Below, in pieces: positions 41,748 through 51,128 of a DNA stretch of 64,000 nt. How positions within the stretch are numbered: the first letter of the stretch is position 1; each line of letters begins with the position of its first letter. The translations under genes were made by a program, and so were the position numbers. The notes below the pieces were generated by a model, which was not told where the DNA came from, made no database searches, and saw nothing but the letters and a program-made list of their open reading frames with translations. Source of the stretch: Mycobacterium interjectum (GTDB lineage Bacteria > Actinomycetota > Actinomycetes > Mycobacteriales > Mycobacteriaceae); the NCBI GenBank assembly GCA_002102225.1, contig LQPB01000092.1, forward strand, positions 1 through 64,000, read 5' to 3'.

Positions 41748-43333
41748 TTCTGGCTACCTCCCGTGATGCCGCTGCCTCCCGTGCCGCCGGGGTTGATGAA
41801 CGGTGCCGGCAGCTGGATCCCCGGCCCGGGCGCTGCCGGTGGTCCGGGCGGCAGGGCGGGCGCGAACGTCGACGGGGGCGGTGTCGGACCGGCCGGCCCC
41901 AGGTTCTCGGTGCGCGCGCCCGGGGGTGCCTGAGTCGGCAGCGGCACCGGCGTGCCCGGAACGTTCGGCGGCGGGTCACCCGGCCGGCCGGCGATGTTGA
42001 TGCCCGGGGTGGGCGGCAGCCCGTCGGGGTTCGGCGGCGACGTCGCGACGTCGACGGGCGCCGGGAAACCCACTCCACCGAACGGGCCGATCGACGCGCC
42101 CGCGCACGGCAGCGGGTTCCACGGCCGCGGCAGGCCCTCGTCGCCGACGGTGACGTTGCCACCGGGGTTGGCCGGCGTGTACGAGCACGGCGACCCGGGC
42201 GGGACTGCCGGACCGGGGTGATCGGGCGTGCCCTCCAGTGCCGGCGGCGCCGGCGGCGGCGCGCCGTTGGGCTGCCGGGTGCCGTTCGGGTCGGGCCACC
42301 GGAATTCCGGCAGACCCGCGCTGCGCCAGAAGTTCTCGGGGTCAATGCCGCGCTTCTTGAACGCGGCGTCGATGAAGGGCTGCACGATCTGACCGGGAAA
42401 CAGGTTGTGCAGCACCACCTTGAAGAACGGTCCGGACGCGATGGCCTCGTTCAACGACGGCAGGAATTTGCCGACCTCGGTGAAACCGGCGGCGAGGTCG
42501 TCCTTGCGCTGGACCAGGATGTCGCTGACCGTGCGCAACTGCTCGAGCACGTGGTTGAGGTTGGGGTTGTCGTTGATGAAGCCCTTGATCTGTTCGGAGA
42601 AGGCGGCGATGTTGCCTAGCAGCGCGTTGATCGCCTGGCCGCGCTCGTTGAACGCGGCCAGCAACACCTTCGCGTTCACCAGCAGCCGGTCGATCTGCTC
42701 GCTGCGATCCCCCAGGATGCCGGCCACCTGATTGGCCTGCGCGAGCAGGTGCTTGACCTCCTCGTCGCGCTTGCCGATGGTGTCAGAGAACTTGGCCACC
42801 CCATCGAGCGCGGAACTCAGGTGCGGGTAGGTCTGATCGATCGTCTCCGACAGCACGTGCAGCGACTGCTTGACCGTGTCGATGTCCCAACCCTGCGCGG
42901 CCTTGGTCACGTCGAAGAACGCGTCGTAGATCTGGTAGGGCGTGGTGCTCTGCCCGATCGGCAAAGTGGCCCCGGGCCGCAGCTCCTGGTTGCCCCGGTT
43001 CTCGATCTCGAGGACCTTCTTGCCCAAGATGGTGTCGGTCTTGATCGCCAGCCGGCTCTCGGTGCCGATCCGTTGGGTGCCGAGATTGAATTTGATCAGG
43101 ATGTGGTCGCCGTCGATCTTGAGGCTTTCGATCTTCCCGACGTCCATGCCGGCGATGCGCACCTTGTCGCCGGTGCTGATGCCGCCGGTGTCGGTGAACT
43201 GCCCGTAGTAATGGGGCCTGGCCATCAGCATCGGCACGCTGGTGAAGCTCTGACCGACGCCGATGACGAGCAGCGTAACGATGATGCCCATCAGGCCGAT
43301 GCGCATCCGGTTGGGGGGTTCCAGCGTCCTCAT
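41744..43333 (-). CDS. mce1C: Mce1C
   Basis: This 529-residue Mce subunit starts MRTLEPPNRMRIGLMGI, with an anchor helix at about 10-30, an MCE domain (about 38-115), a helical region, and a long Pro/Gly-rich tail from about residue 355. ATG 43333 overlaps the mce1B stop (ATGA), so the GTG at 43345 is rejected. Confidence 0.93.
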   Translation of the reverse strand: MRTLEPPNRMRIGLMGIIVTLLVIGVGQSFTSVPMLMARPHYYGQFTDTGGISTGDKVRIAGMDVGKIESLKIDGDHILIKFNLGTQRIGTESRLAIKTDTILGKKVLEIENRGNQELRPGATLPIGQSTTPYQIYDAFFDVTKAAQGWDIDTVKQSLHVLSETIDQTYPHLSSALDGVAKFSDTIGKRDEEVKHLLAQANQVAGILGDRSEQIDRLLVNAKVLLAAFNERGQAINALLGNIAAFSEQIKGFINDNPNLNHVLEQLRTVSDILVQRKDDLAAGFTEVGKFLPSLNEAIASGPFFKVVLHNLFPGQIVQPFIDAAFKKRGIDPENFWRSAGLPEFRWPDPNGTRQPNGAPPPAPPALEGTPDHPGPAVPPGSPCSYTPANPGGNVTVGDEGLPRPWNPLPCAGASIGPFGGVGFPAPVDVATSPPNPDGLPPTPGINIAGRPGDPPPNVPGTPVPLPTQAPPGARTENLGPAGPTPPPSTFAPALPPGPPAAPGPGIQLPAPFINPGGTGGSGITGGSQN

Positions 43334-44370
43334 TGCGGCGTGCACCTACCCGTCGGCTGCGAGAAGAGCTTGACCGTGCGCACCGGACCACCGGCCTGCA
43401 ACCCGTTGATCTTGAGGGAGATGTCGCAGGCGTAGAAGTTGACGAAGTCGCCGTAGGAACCGATGGTGCGCCCGATCATGTTCAGCGCGGTCGGCACCTT
43501 GTGGATGAAGTCGTTCAGCTGCTCGCGCTGATCGATGAGCGGCTGCTGGACAGCGTCGAGGTAATTCAGGGTGCTGTGCAGCAACCCGCGGTCCTCGGCC
43601 AGCAGGTCGGCCACCGTCCCGGCGGCGTTGCTGATATGCGCGGTTCCGCCGGCCAGCTGGTCACTGTGGTTCTTCAGCCCGGTGATCAAGCCCTCGAGGT
43701 TGTTGACCGTCTGATCGAATTGCTGGCGATGCCGGACCGTGGTGTCCAGGACGACGTTCAGGTTCTTGATCACCTCACCGATGGCCTGGTCGCGCTGCCC
43801 GAGCTGAGAGGTCAGCTGCGCGGTGTTGTCGAGGATGTCGTTGATGGTGCCGCCCTGCCCCTGGAAAACCGTGATCAGCGCGGTCGCGATGGTGTTGACC
43901 TTCTGCGGGTCCAGCGCCCGAAACAGCGGCTTGAAACCGCCGATCAGCGCGTCGAGGTCGAGCGCCGGCGAGGTCCGCGACGCGGGGATGAAGCCGCCCG
44001 GGGGCATCACCTTCTCGGAACCCTCGCCCTCGCCGCGCTTGAGCTCCAGGTAGCGGTTGCCGATCAGGTCGAGGTAACGGATCTGCGCGGTCGTCGACTG
44101 GTACAGCGGGATCGAACGGTCCACGCTGAAGTTCACCCGGGCGCGCCTACCGCCGTCGACCAGCTTGATCGAACTGACCTTGCCGATCTCCACGCCCGAG
44201 GCCCGGACGAACTGGCCCTGCCGCAGCCCGCTGACGTTGGTGAATTCCGCGGAGTACCCGTAGGTGCGGTCGAAGCGCATCTGACCGAACACCACGATGA
44301 TCATCACAGTGAAGATCAGCAGCACCAGCGAGAAGATGCTGAGTCGGACGATGGTTCCGGAGATTTTCAT
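43330..44370 (-). CDS. mce1B: Mce1B
   Basis: This 346-residue Mce subunit is the shortest of the six, as in M. tuberculosis. It has an anchor helix at about residues 8-30, an MCE domain (about 36-112, YSAEFTNVSGLRQGQFVRASGVEIGKV), and a helical domain to a Cys-containing C-terminus (GRCTPQ). ATG 44370 overlaps the mce1A stop (ATGA). Confidence 0.93.
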   Translation of the reverse strand: MKISGTIVRLSIFSLVLLIFTVMIIVVFGQMRFDRTYGYSAEFTNVSGLRQGQFVRASGVEIGKVSSIKLVDGGRRARVNFSVDRSIPLYQSTTAQIRYLDLIGNRYLELKRGEGEGSEKVMPPGGFIPASRTSPALDLDALIGGFKPLFRALDPQKVNTIATALITVFQGQGGTINDILDNTAQLTSQLGQRDQAIGEVIKNLNVVLDTTVRHRQQFDQTVNNLEGLITGLKNHSDQLAGGTAHISNAAGTVADLLAEDRGLLHSTLNYLDAVQQPLIDQREQLNDFIHKVPTALNMIGRTIGSYGDFVNFYACDISLKINGLQAGGPVRTVKLFSQPTGRCTPQ

Positions 44371-45716
44371 GGGTTGATCGTGTTATCCCCTACTTGGCGG
44401 CCCCAGACGTACTCGATGGCGTACGGGGAACCGGTGTCGAGGTGGTTGTACGGCGCGATGCTGTTGCCGGAGTCCATCACCAACTCGGGCGCGGGCCACA
44501 GGTCGTGGGTGATGTGCTGCCAGCAACCCGGCGCGCCGCCGGGCCCGCCGCGTGCGTTCACGCGCGGCAGGTTCTCGGGCCACACGTACGGGTTTGGCGC
44601 CCCGCCGATCAGAGTGGCGATGTTCCCCAGGGCCGAAAGTCCTTGGGTGGGCAGCGCGAAGATTCCGATCAGGCCGACGAGGGTCACCGCCGACACCGGA
44701 TTGAGCAATAAGCCCAGCCCGGACAGCAGCTTCGTGTCGGCGTTGAGCGAATAGCCGTTGCCGCCGAGGAAGCTCCGGGCCGTGGGCTCGATGTCGTGGT
44801 AGTTGCGGACGGTGCAGAAGAGCTCGGGACTGTAGGTGTCCAGCAGCTGGGCCGTGGGCACCAGGTCCTTGGCCCCGCGCGCCAGGTAGGGCCCGCCCTT
44901 CTCGAAGATGTCGGCGCCGGTGTTGCCGAAGCCGGCCGCCGACAGCAGCGCCTGGTCGAGGTCCTTCTGCTGCGCGTTGATCGTGCGCGACGTGACGACG
45001 GCGTTGTTGAGGAAGTCGAGCAGGTCCGGCGCGGCGTTAGCGTAGGTGTCGCCCAGGCCCGCGAGCTGCTGGATGTCGTGACGGGCCTGCGGCATCTGCG
45101 GGTTGACGTCGTCGAGGATCGCGTTGGCGTTGACGACCGACTGTCCGAACCGATCACCCAGACCGGTCAGCGCCTGCGCGGCCGCGCTCAGCGTCAGGTT
45201 CAGCTTGACCGGATCCACCTGCTGCGCGATCTCGGTGATGGTCTGGAACAGCGTGTTGATCTCCGTTGTCACCGACCTGGCGTCGATCACGGTCTGCGGC
45301 GTGATCCGTTGCGGGGACGGGTTTTTCGGCGTCGTCAACGACACATACTTGCCGCCGAACACCGTGGTCGCTTTGATGTCGGCGGTCACGTTCGACGGGA
45401 TCAGCTTGAGGTATCTCGGGTACACGTCGAGGCTGAACTTGGCCGCCGGCTTGCCGTCCTTGACGACCTCCGAAATGTTGGCGACCCGGCCGATCTCCAC
45501 CCCGTTGTAGGTGACCTTGGAGCCGGGATCCATGACCAGCCCGGCCCGGGAGGCCACCATCGTCAGGTGTTCCTTCTTGGTGAAGTCCCCGCGGAACTGC
45601 CCGTACACCAAAACAAGCGCCACCGCCGCAGCGACCAGCATCGCGACCCCGGCCAGCTTGTACGGCGGGTTGCGGGCGGGATTGATCTTCCCGGGTTGCC
45701 CTGTCGAGGTCGTCAT
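44367..45716 (-). CDS. mce1A: Mce1A
   Basis: This 449-residue founding Mce1 subunit has an anchor helix at about residues 20-42, an MCE domain (about 50-130, SRAGLVMDPGSKVTYNGVEIGRV), and the cholesterol-uptake porin-like C-terminal domain (Mce4_CUP1). Mce1A was first described as a cell-entry protein; the Mce1 complex imports fatty acids. ATG 45716 starts 3 bases after the yrbE1B stop. Confidence 0.95.
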   Translation of the reverse strand: MTTSTGQPGKINPARNPPYKLAGVAMLVAAAVALVLVYGQFRGDFTKKEHLTMVASRAGLVMDPGSKVTYNGVEIGRVANISEVVKDGKPAAKFSLDVYPRYLKLIPSNVTADIKATTVFGGKYVSLTTPKNPSPQRITPQTVIDARSVTTEINTLFQTITEIAQQVDPVKLNLTLSAAAQALTGLGDRFGQSVVNANAILDDVNPQMPQARHDIQQLAGLGDTYANAAPDLLDFLNNAVVTSRTINAQQKDLDQALLSAAGFGNTGADIFEKGGPYLARGAKDLVPTAQLLDTYSPELFCTVRNYHDIEPTARSFLGGNGYSLNADTKLLSGLGLLLNPVSAVTLVGLIGIFALPTQGLSALGNIATLIGGAPNPYVWPENLPRVNARGGPGGAPGCWQHITHDLWPAPELVMDSGNSIAPYNHLDTGSPYAIEYVWGRQVGDNTINP

Positions 45717-45718
45717 GG

Positions 45719-46588
45719 CTACACCGTTAAAGCGAAGTTCGGGTTGACGCCGTAAAGCGCCAACGCTGCGGCCAAAACGACAACCTGCACCGACACCAGC
45801 GAGAAGCGCATCGATCGGCCGACGGCCTCGCCGACGCCGACCGGCCCGCCGCCGGCGTTGTACCCGTAGAAGCAGTGCGTGATCATCACGACGGCGGTGA
45901 TCAGGATGGCTTCCACGAAGGACCAGAACACGTCGTCGGGGCGCAGGAACGTCCGGAAGTAGTGCTCGTAGGTGCCGTGCGACTGTCCGTAGATCACGGT
46001 CGTGGTGATCTGCGGTGAGAGGAACGACATGATCATGGCCAGCGAGTAGAGCGGGATGATCACCACCAGCCCGGCCATGATCCGGGTGGTCGCCAGGAAC
46101 GAAATCGACTTGATGCCCATCACCTCGAGGGCGTCGATCTCTTCGCTGATCCGCATGGCCCCCAGCTCCGCGGTGGCGCCGGCCCCGACCGTGGCGGCCA
46201 TCGAAATGCCGGTCACGACGGGTGCGGCGATGCGCACGTTGATCAGCGCGGCGAAGAAGCCGGTGAACGCCTCGACGCCGATGTTGCCCAGCGACGCGAA
46301 GCCCTGGATCGCGACCAGGGAGCTACCGGACAGCGTCACGAAACCGACGATGGCGACGGTCCCGCCGACGACGGCCATCGCGCCGGTGCCCATGCCGATC
46401 TGGGCGATCAGCCGCAGGGTCTCCTTGCGGTAATTGCGCAGCGCGTGCGGGATGTGCCCGAGGGCGACCACGCCGAACCATCCCATCTGCCCGATGTCGT
46501 CGAGCCCGCGGCCGAAGGCACCGCCATAGCGGTTGAGGTTTTCGGCCGCGCGTGGGAAGCGGGAGCGCAAAACGGTAGCGGTAGACAT
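45719..46588 (-). CDS. yrbE1B: YrbE1B permease
   Basis: This 289-residue MlaE-type permease of the Mce1 ABC importer has five to six membrane helices. The conserved cytoplasmic EExDALEVMG segment (SEEIDALEVMGIKSI) contacts the shared ATPase MceG. ATG 46588 gives MSTATVLRSRFPRAAENL; the length equals the M. tuberculosis protein. It begins 1 base after the yrbE1A stop. Confidence 0.95.
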   Translation of the reverse strand: MSTATVLRSRFPRAAENLNRYGGAFGRGLDDIGQMGWFGVVALGHIPHALRNYRKETLRLIAQIGMGTGAMAVVGGTVAIVGFVTLSGSSLVAIQGFASLGNIGVEAFTGFFAALINVRIAAPVVTGISMAATVGAGATAELGAMRISEEIDALEVMGIKSISFLATTRIMAGLVVIIPLYSLAMIMSFLSPQITTTVIYGQSHGTYEHYFRTFLRPDDVFWSFVEAILITAVVMITHCFYGYNAGGGPVGVGEAVGRSMRFSLVSVQVVVLAAALALYGVNPNFALTV

Positions 46589-46589
46589 G

Positions 46590-47405
46590 TCAGCGCCCCG
46601 TTCCGAAACGCACACCGATGGTGGTCAGGACCACGTTGACCGCGTAGAGCGCGACCACGCAGAGCACCACGGTTTCGTTGACGGCGGTGCCCAGTCCCTT
46701 GGAACCGCCGCGCACGGTCAGCCCGCGAAAGCAGCCGACCAGGCCGGCGATCAGGCCGAAGATCGCCGCCTTGACCGTGGCGATGATGACCTCGGGCAGG
46801 CCTGTGATGGTGGTCAGGGTGGCGAGGTAGGCCCCGCCCGACACGTTCTGCAGGTACACGCCGAACAGGTAGCCGCCCACCAGGCCGACGGTGATCACCA
46901 GGCCGTTGAGCAGCGTGGCGACCAGGGTCGCGGCGATCACCCGGGGCACCACCAGCCGGTGGATCGGGTCGATGCCGAGCACCTCCATCGCGTCGATCTC
47001 CTCGCGGATGGTGCGGGCGCCCAGGTCCGCGCAGATGGCCGTCGAGCCGGCACCGGCCACCACGAGCACCGTGGTCAGCGGCCCCAGCTGGGTGACCGCG
47101 CCGATGGCGGCGCCCGCGCCGGACAGGTCGGCCGCGCCGAACTGGGCCAGCAGAACGTTGAGGGTGAAGATCAGCAGAACCGTCAGCGGGATCGACACCA
47201 TGATCGTCGGCAGGAACGCGACCCGCATGATGAACCAGCACTGCAGGATGAACTCACGCCATTGGAAAGGCCAGCGGAACAGCGCTTTTCCGGCCAGGAC
47301 GCACATCCGGAAGAATCCGCCGATGAGAGTCAGCGGCGTTTCCAACTGGTCGCGCAGGTAGCCGACCAGGTAGGGGCCCCGCCGACTCTCCGTCGTCGAA
47401 GTCAC
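46590..47405 (-). CDS. yrbE1A: YrbE1A permease
   Basis: This 271-residue MlaE-type permease pairs with YrbE1B. The ATPase-contact motif is REEIDAMEVLGIDPI. GTG 47405 follows AAGGGGAGGGGGCAGCG, a strong ribosome site. A 275-base gap separates it from fadD5; in M. tuberculosis the corresponding gap has promoter activity of its own. Confidence 0.95.
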   Translation of the reverse strand: MTSTTESRRGPYLVGYLRDQLETPLTLIGGFFRMCVLAGKALFRWPFQWREFILQCWFIMRVAFLPTIMVSIPLTVLLIFTLNVLLAQFGAADLSGAGAAIGAVTQLGPLTTVLVVAGAGSTAICADLGARTIREEIDAMEVLGIDPIHRLVVPRVIAATLVATLLNGLVITVGLVGGYLFGVYLQNVSGGAYLATLTTITGLPEVIIATVKAAIFGLIAGLVGCFRGLTVRGGSKGLGTAVNETVVLCVVALYAVNVVLTTIGVRFGTGR

Positions 47406-47680
47406 CGCTGCCCCCTCCCCTTCGCACCACCGGTCCGGCGGATCCGCGGCGGTTCGTGTCGCACGCTCTGCCCCTCGCCTCTACACGGCTGGGGGTGCCC
47501 CCACCCCCTCGCCGCTGCTGGGCTGGGGGTGCCCCCGCCTGACCCTACGTCTGTGACCATCGGCTCCCTACCCGCAAGTAGTAACGGAGACCACAGGAAT
47601 GTACCCGATGGCCGTGAGCGTGTGAACTGCATCCGCACAATTAACCCTTCGTCAACAGCGGGCAAACGTTACAGTTTCCG
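47406..47680. other. fadD5-yrbE1A intergenic region with direct repeats
   Basis: These 275 bases hold two copies of the 16-base unit GGCTGGGGGTGCCCCC (47487-47502 and 47521-47536). Each contains GGGGG-TG-CCCCC and can form a small hairpin. No coding frame is evident. The M. tuberculosis counterpart has internal mce1 promoter activity, so a promoter is expected here, but I could not mark its -10 with confidence. Confidence 0.6.
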
Positions 47681-49321
47681 TCAATCTCCCTCTCCACTCG
47701 CTGAATCCCTTGCTGCAGAAGCACTTTCGCTCGTGGTGGCAACCCCGTAACGCACCCGTAGCTCAGTTTTGAGCACCTTTCCGGCCGGGTTGCGGGGCAG
47801 CGCATCGACGATCTCGAGCGCTTTCGGATGCTTGTAGCGCGCCAGTCGCTCGGCCAGGTACCCGTGCAGGTCGTCGAGCCGCAACTCCTCGCCGGCGACG
47901 GCCGCGACCGCGATCGGCACCTCGCCCCACTTCTCGTGCGCCCGGCCAATGACGGCGACCTCGACGATCTGGGGATGGCCGGCGAGAACGTTCTCGACCT
48001 CGGCGCAGTAGATGTTCTCGCCGCCGGAGATGATCATGTCCTTCTTGCGATCGACCACCCAGACGTAGCCTTCGTCGTCCATCCGGACCAGGTCGCCGGA
48101 ATGGAACCACCCGCCGGCGAACGCCTCCGCGGTGGCCTCCGGGTTGTTCCAGTAGCCGCTCATCAATGTGGGTGCGCGGTAGACGATCTCGCCCACCTCG
48201 CCGACCGGCACGTCGTTCATGTTTTCGTCCACCACGCGGGCCGCGACCGTGGGGATCACCTTGCCGACCGAGCCGCGCTTACGGATCGCGTCCTCGCCGA
48301 GCAGCATGCAGGTGACCGGCGACATCTCGGTCTGCCCGAACGCGGCCAGGATCTGGGTTCCGGGGAAGGTTGCCGACATCTCCCGCAGCAACGCGTCCGG
48401 CGCCGGGGCCGCCCCCCACGACATCACCCGCAGCCTCAGCTCGCGGGGCCGCGCCTGCTGCTCGGCGCACACCGCCTGCCACTGCGCGGGGACCAGGAAC
48501 AGGCCGGTGACCCTCTCCGCCGCCAGCACGTCCAGCAGCTGCCCCGGGTCGAACGCCCCCAGCGGGTAGATCACCGTGGGGATGCCCAGCAGCATGCTGG
48601 TGAGCATGTTGCCGATCCCGGCGATGTGGAAGAACGGGACACCGATGAATCCGACGTCGCTATTTATATCGGCGCCGTTGGTGTACAGACCCGTCATCGT
48701 CTGGCCGGTCAGGTTGGCGTGGGTCAGCACCGCGCCCTTGGGCCGGCCGGTGGTGCCCGAGGTGTACATGATCAGCGCCGGCGAATCGTTCGGGATGTCG
48801 ACGGACCCGTGCGATTCACCGGTCTCGTTAATGAGGTCTTCGTAGCCGAAGACGCGGTCGTCGGTGGCCGCGCCGGCCACCACGATGGTGTCGAGCATCG
48901 GCTGCATGTCGCGCACGCCGGTGGCCACCGGCGCCAGCACCGTTTCGGTGATCAGCACGCGCGCTTCGCAGTCCTCGACCAGGAAGACGATCTCGGCCGA
49001 GGTGAGCCGGAAGTTCAGCGGGACCGCGATGGCGCCGAGCGCGTTGGCCGCCAGCACCGCCTCGACGAACTCGGTGCGGTTGAGCATCAGGATCATGACC
49101 CGGTCGCCGAAGCCGACGCCGCGGCGGCTCAACGCGTCGGCCAGCGCCGAGACCCGGCGGTGCAGCGCGCCCCAGGTGATCGTGTTCCCCAGGAACCGCA
49201 GCGCCGTCGCGTTCGGTTGCATCAGCGCGTGCCGCTCCAGTTGGTTGCACCAGTTCTGCCGCCGAGCCAGGTATGGCTGCTCGGTCGCCGCTGTCAGGTG
49301 GCTGGCCAATTGCGCGGTCAA
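47681..49321 (-). CDS. fadD5: Fatty-acyl-CoA synthetase FadD5
   Basis: This is a 546-residue ANL-family acyl-CoA ligase. The motifs are complete: the P-loop YTSGTTGRPKGAV, WFHSGDLV, the hinge DRKKDMIISGGENIYCAEVE, and the catalytic-Lys region PRNPAGKVLKTELR. In M. tuberculosis FadD5 heads the mce1 operon and is linked to recycling of mycolic or fatty acids. TTG 49321 follows GGGGAGG at 6 bases and gives MTAQLASHL, the same start as M. tuberculosis. It diverges from mce1R. Confidence 0.95.
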   Translation of the reverse strand: MTAQLASHLTAATEQPYLARRQNWCNQLERHALMQPNATALRFLGNTITWGALHRRVSALADALSRRGVGFGDRVMILMLNRTEFVEAVLAANALGAIAVPLNFRLTSAEIVFLVEDCEARVLITETVLAPVATGVRDMQPMLDTIVVAGAATDDRVFGYEDLINETGESHGSVDIPNDSPALIMYTSGTTGRPKGAVLTHANLTGQTMTGLYTNGADINSDVGFIGVPFFHIAGIGNMLTSMLLGIPTVIYPLGAFDPGQLLDVLAAERVTGLFLVPAQWQAVCAEQQARPRELRLRVMSWGAAPAPDALLREMSATFPGTQILAAFGQTEMSPVTCMLLGEDAIRKRGSVGKVIPTVAARVVDENMNDVPVGEVGEIVYRAPTLMSGYWNNPEATAEAFAGGWFHSGDLVRMDDEGYVWVVDRKKDMIISGGENIYCAEVENVLAGHPQIVEVAVIGRAHEKWGEVPIAVAAVAGEELRLDDLHGYLAERLARYKHPKALEIVDALPRNPAGKVLKTELRVRYGVATTSESASAARDSASGEGD

Positions 49322-49386
49322 CTACCGCCTCCCCTTCACCTCTCGCACCGCTTGCGCCAGGTTGATATTTGATAAAACATGGTGTT

Positions 49387-49399
49387 GTGTGGGTCACAC
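49387..49399. promoter_or_regulatory. Candidate Mce1R operator in the fadD5-mce1R gap
   Basis: GTGTG-GGT-CACAC is a perfect 5-base inverted repeat in the 138-base divergent region, next to an AT-rich stretch (49362-49382). FadR-type GntR proteins often bind short palindromes of this kind, and Mce1R represses the mce1 operon. The exact site is my inference. Confidence 0.4.
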
Positions 49400-49459
49400 T
49401 ATGGCTTTAGTGCCCCAAAGACAAGCCCCTCGAATCCGGTGAAACCCCTGGCAGCGCAC

Positions 49460-50152
49460 GTGAACGCACCGACATCTATGCACCCGAGGACTCGGCGCCC
49501 GTTGCGCCGGGCGCAGCTTTCCGACGAGGTCGCCGGCCACCTGCGCGCCGCGATCATGTCGGGAGCGTTGCGTCCGGGGACCTTCATCCGCCTCGACGAG
49601 ACCGCGGCCGAGCTCGGGGTGAGCGTCACGCCGGTGCGCGAAGCGCTGCTGAAACTGCGGGGCGAGGGCATGGTGCAGCTCGAGCCGCACCGCGGTCACG
49701 TGGTGCTGCCGCTGAGCCGGCAAGACATAGAGGACATCTTCTGGCTGCAGGCGACGATCGCCAAGGAGCTGGCCGCCGCGGCCACCGATCACATCACCGA
49801 GGCCGAGATCGACGAACTGGAGCGCATCAACGACGCACTCGCGGCCGCCGTCGGGTCCAGCGACGCCGAGACCATCGCGGGCATCGAGTTCGCGTTCCAC
49901 CGCGTGTTCAACCAGGCCAGCGGCCGGATCAAGCTGGCGTGGTTCCTGCTCAACGCCGCGCGCTACATGCCGGTGCTGGTGTACGCGGCGGACCCGCAGT
50001 GGGGAGCGGACGCGGTCGAAAACCACCGCCAGTTGATCGCGGCGCTGCGCCGCCGCGACGCGGATGCGGTGATCGAGCACACGGTCTGGCAGTTCACCGA
50101 CGCGGCGGCCCGACTGACCGTGATGCTGAACCGGGCCGGAATCTTCGACTAA
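49460..50152 (+). CDS. mce1R: GntR/FadR-type repressor Mce1R
   Basis: This 230-residue regulator has an N-terminal winged helix (LSDEVAGHLRAAIMSGALRPG ... SVTPVREALLKLRGEGMV) and an FCD effector domain with helical metal-site residues. It is the orthologue of Mce1R (Rv0165c), repressor of the mce1 operon, and is divergent from fadD5. Possible starts are ATG 49379, GTG 49460 and ATG 49478. GTG 49460 gives VNAPTSMHPRTRRP, closest to the M. tuberculosis start I recall. Confidence 0.92.
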   Translation: MNAPTSMHPRTRRPLRRAQLSDEVAGHLRAAIMSGALRPGTFIRLDETAAELGVSVTPVREALLKLRGEGMVQLEPHRGHVVLPLSRQDIEDIFWLQATIAKELAAAATDHITEAEIDELERINDALAAAVGSSDAETIAGIEFAFHRVFNQASGRIKLAWFLLNAARYMPVLVYAADPQWGADAVENHRQLIAALRRRDADAVIEHTVWQFTDAAARLTVMLNRAGIFD

Positions 50153-50158
50153 TCCTGG

Positions 50159-50596
50159 TTACGTGGAGAGCTGCTCGGCGCGCTGCTTCAGGTTCTCCGC
50201 GAGATGGTCGAGCACGTTGCCGGCGAGCGACTTCACCATCGGCGCGGGAACCGGCAGGGTGGTCTCCACGTCCATGTCCACCGTCAGCAGGCTCGCCGCC
50301 CCGGTTTCCACGACGCTGAACAGCTGCTCCTGTTTGGAGAACAGGTCGCCCTGCTGCAGGACCGTCTGGATCTGATTTTCCCCCGGGTAGTAGACCGCCT
50401 GGATGAACGTGGCCTGCATGCCCTGGTAATCGGCGTCGAGTCGCACCTGGCTGGGGCGCCCGTCGTCGTAGCGGGCGAGCACCCACAGGCCCTTGATCTC
50501 CTGGTTCCACTCCGGGTAGCGCTCGAAGTCGGCGACGATCCCCATGATCGAAGCGGCGTTGGCGCTGACCTCGACGGTCTTGCTCAGAACTGGCAT
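50159..50596 (-). CDS. SRPBCC (cyclase/dehydrase-like) protein, TB18.5/Rv0164-like
   Basis: This 145-residue START/SRPBCC-fold protein resembles polyketide cyclase and coenzyme Q-binding members (FERYPEWNQEIKGLWVL). It corresponds to Rv0164 (TB18.5), a T-cell antigen of unknown biochemical role that probably binds a hydrophobic ligand. It converges on mce1R with a 6-base gap and lies 73 bases downstream of the thioesterase gene on the same strand. Confidence 0.85.
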   Translation of the reverse strand: MPVLSKTVEVSANAASIMGIVADFERYPEWNQEIKGLWVLARYDDGRPSQVRLDADYQGMQATFIQAVYYPGENQIQTVLQQGDLFSKQEQLFSVVETGAASLLTVDMDVETTLPVPAPMVKSLAGNVLDHLAENLKQRAEQLST

Positions 50597-50669
50597 TGGC
50601 GAAGCATAGCGGGGCGCACGGAGGCCGAAACCGGCCGCCCCGACGGCCTTTTCGGGCCCAACGGTCGGC

Positions 50670-51125
50670 TCAGCGGTCCACGCAGGCCGTCGCCAGCAGC
50701 GCGCGGATGGCCTCTGGGATCGGCACCGGTTTGCGGCTGGCCCGATCGACGTAGACGTGCACCCAGTGACCCAGTGCGGTGATCGGTTGCGGTGCGCCGT
50801 CGACGCCGCGGAACACGCCGAGCTGGTAGGTGACGCTGCTGCGGCCCAGGCGCGTCACCGCGAGACCCACCGTGAGGCCTTCCGGGAAATGCAGTTCGGA
50901 GAAGTAGCGGCAGCCCGATTCGGCGACGATGCCCAGCGCGGGCGTGCTGAGCGGGTCGAGCCCGGTGGTGGTGTTGATCCACGCGTTGATGGCGGTGTCG
51001 AACAGTTGGTAATACACCGCGTTGTTGAGATGGCCGAACATGTCGTTGTCGGCCCACCGGGTTCCTACCGGCCACAGCACCGGGAAGTCGGCACTGGTCA
51101 GGTTGTCCGGCGGAGTTGAACTCAT
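50670..51125 (-). CDS. Acyl-CoA thioesterase (hot-dog fold, Rv0163-like)
   Basis: This 151-residue 4-hydroxybenzoyl-CoA thioesterase-type protein has the active-site segment RWADNDMFGHLNNAVYY, with the catalytic Asp. It should hydrolyse an acyl-CoA. ATG 51125 starts 3 bases after the stop of the transhydrogenase gene, so it lies at the end of the catabolic operon although it is conserved in M. tuberculosis as Rv0163. Confidence 0.88.
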   Translation of the reverse strand: MSSTPPDNLTSADFPVLWPVGTRWADNDMFGHLNNAVYYQLFDTAINAWINTTTGLDPLSTPALGIVAESGCRYFSELHFPEGLTVGLAVTRLGRSSVTYQLGVFRGVDGAPQPITALGHWVHVYVDRASRKPVPIPEAIRALLATACVDR

Positions 51126-51128
51126 GCT

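Noticed and set aside
47487..47536. Possible CRISPR-like repeat
   Set aside because: There are only two copies of a G/C-run unit without equal spacers, and no cas genes are present anywhere in the window.
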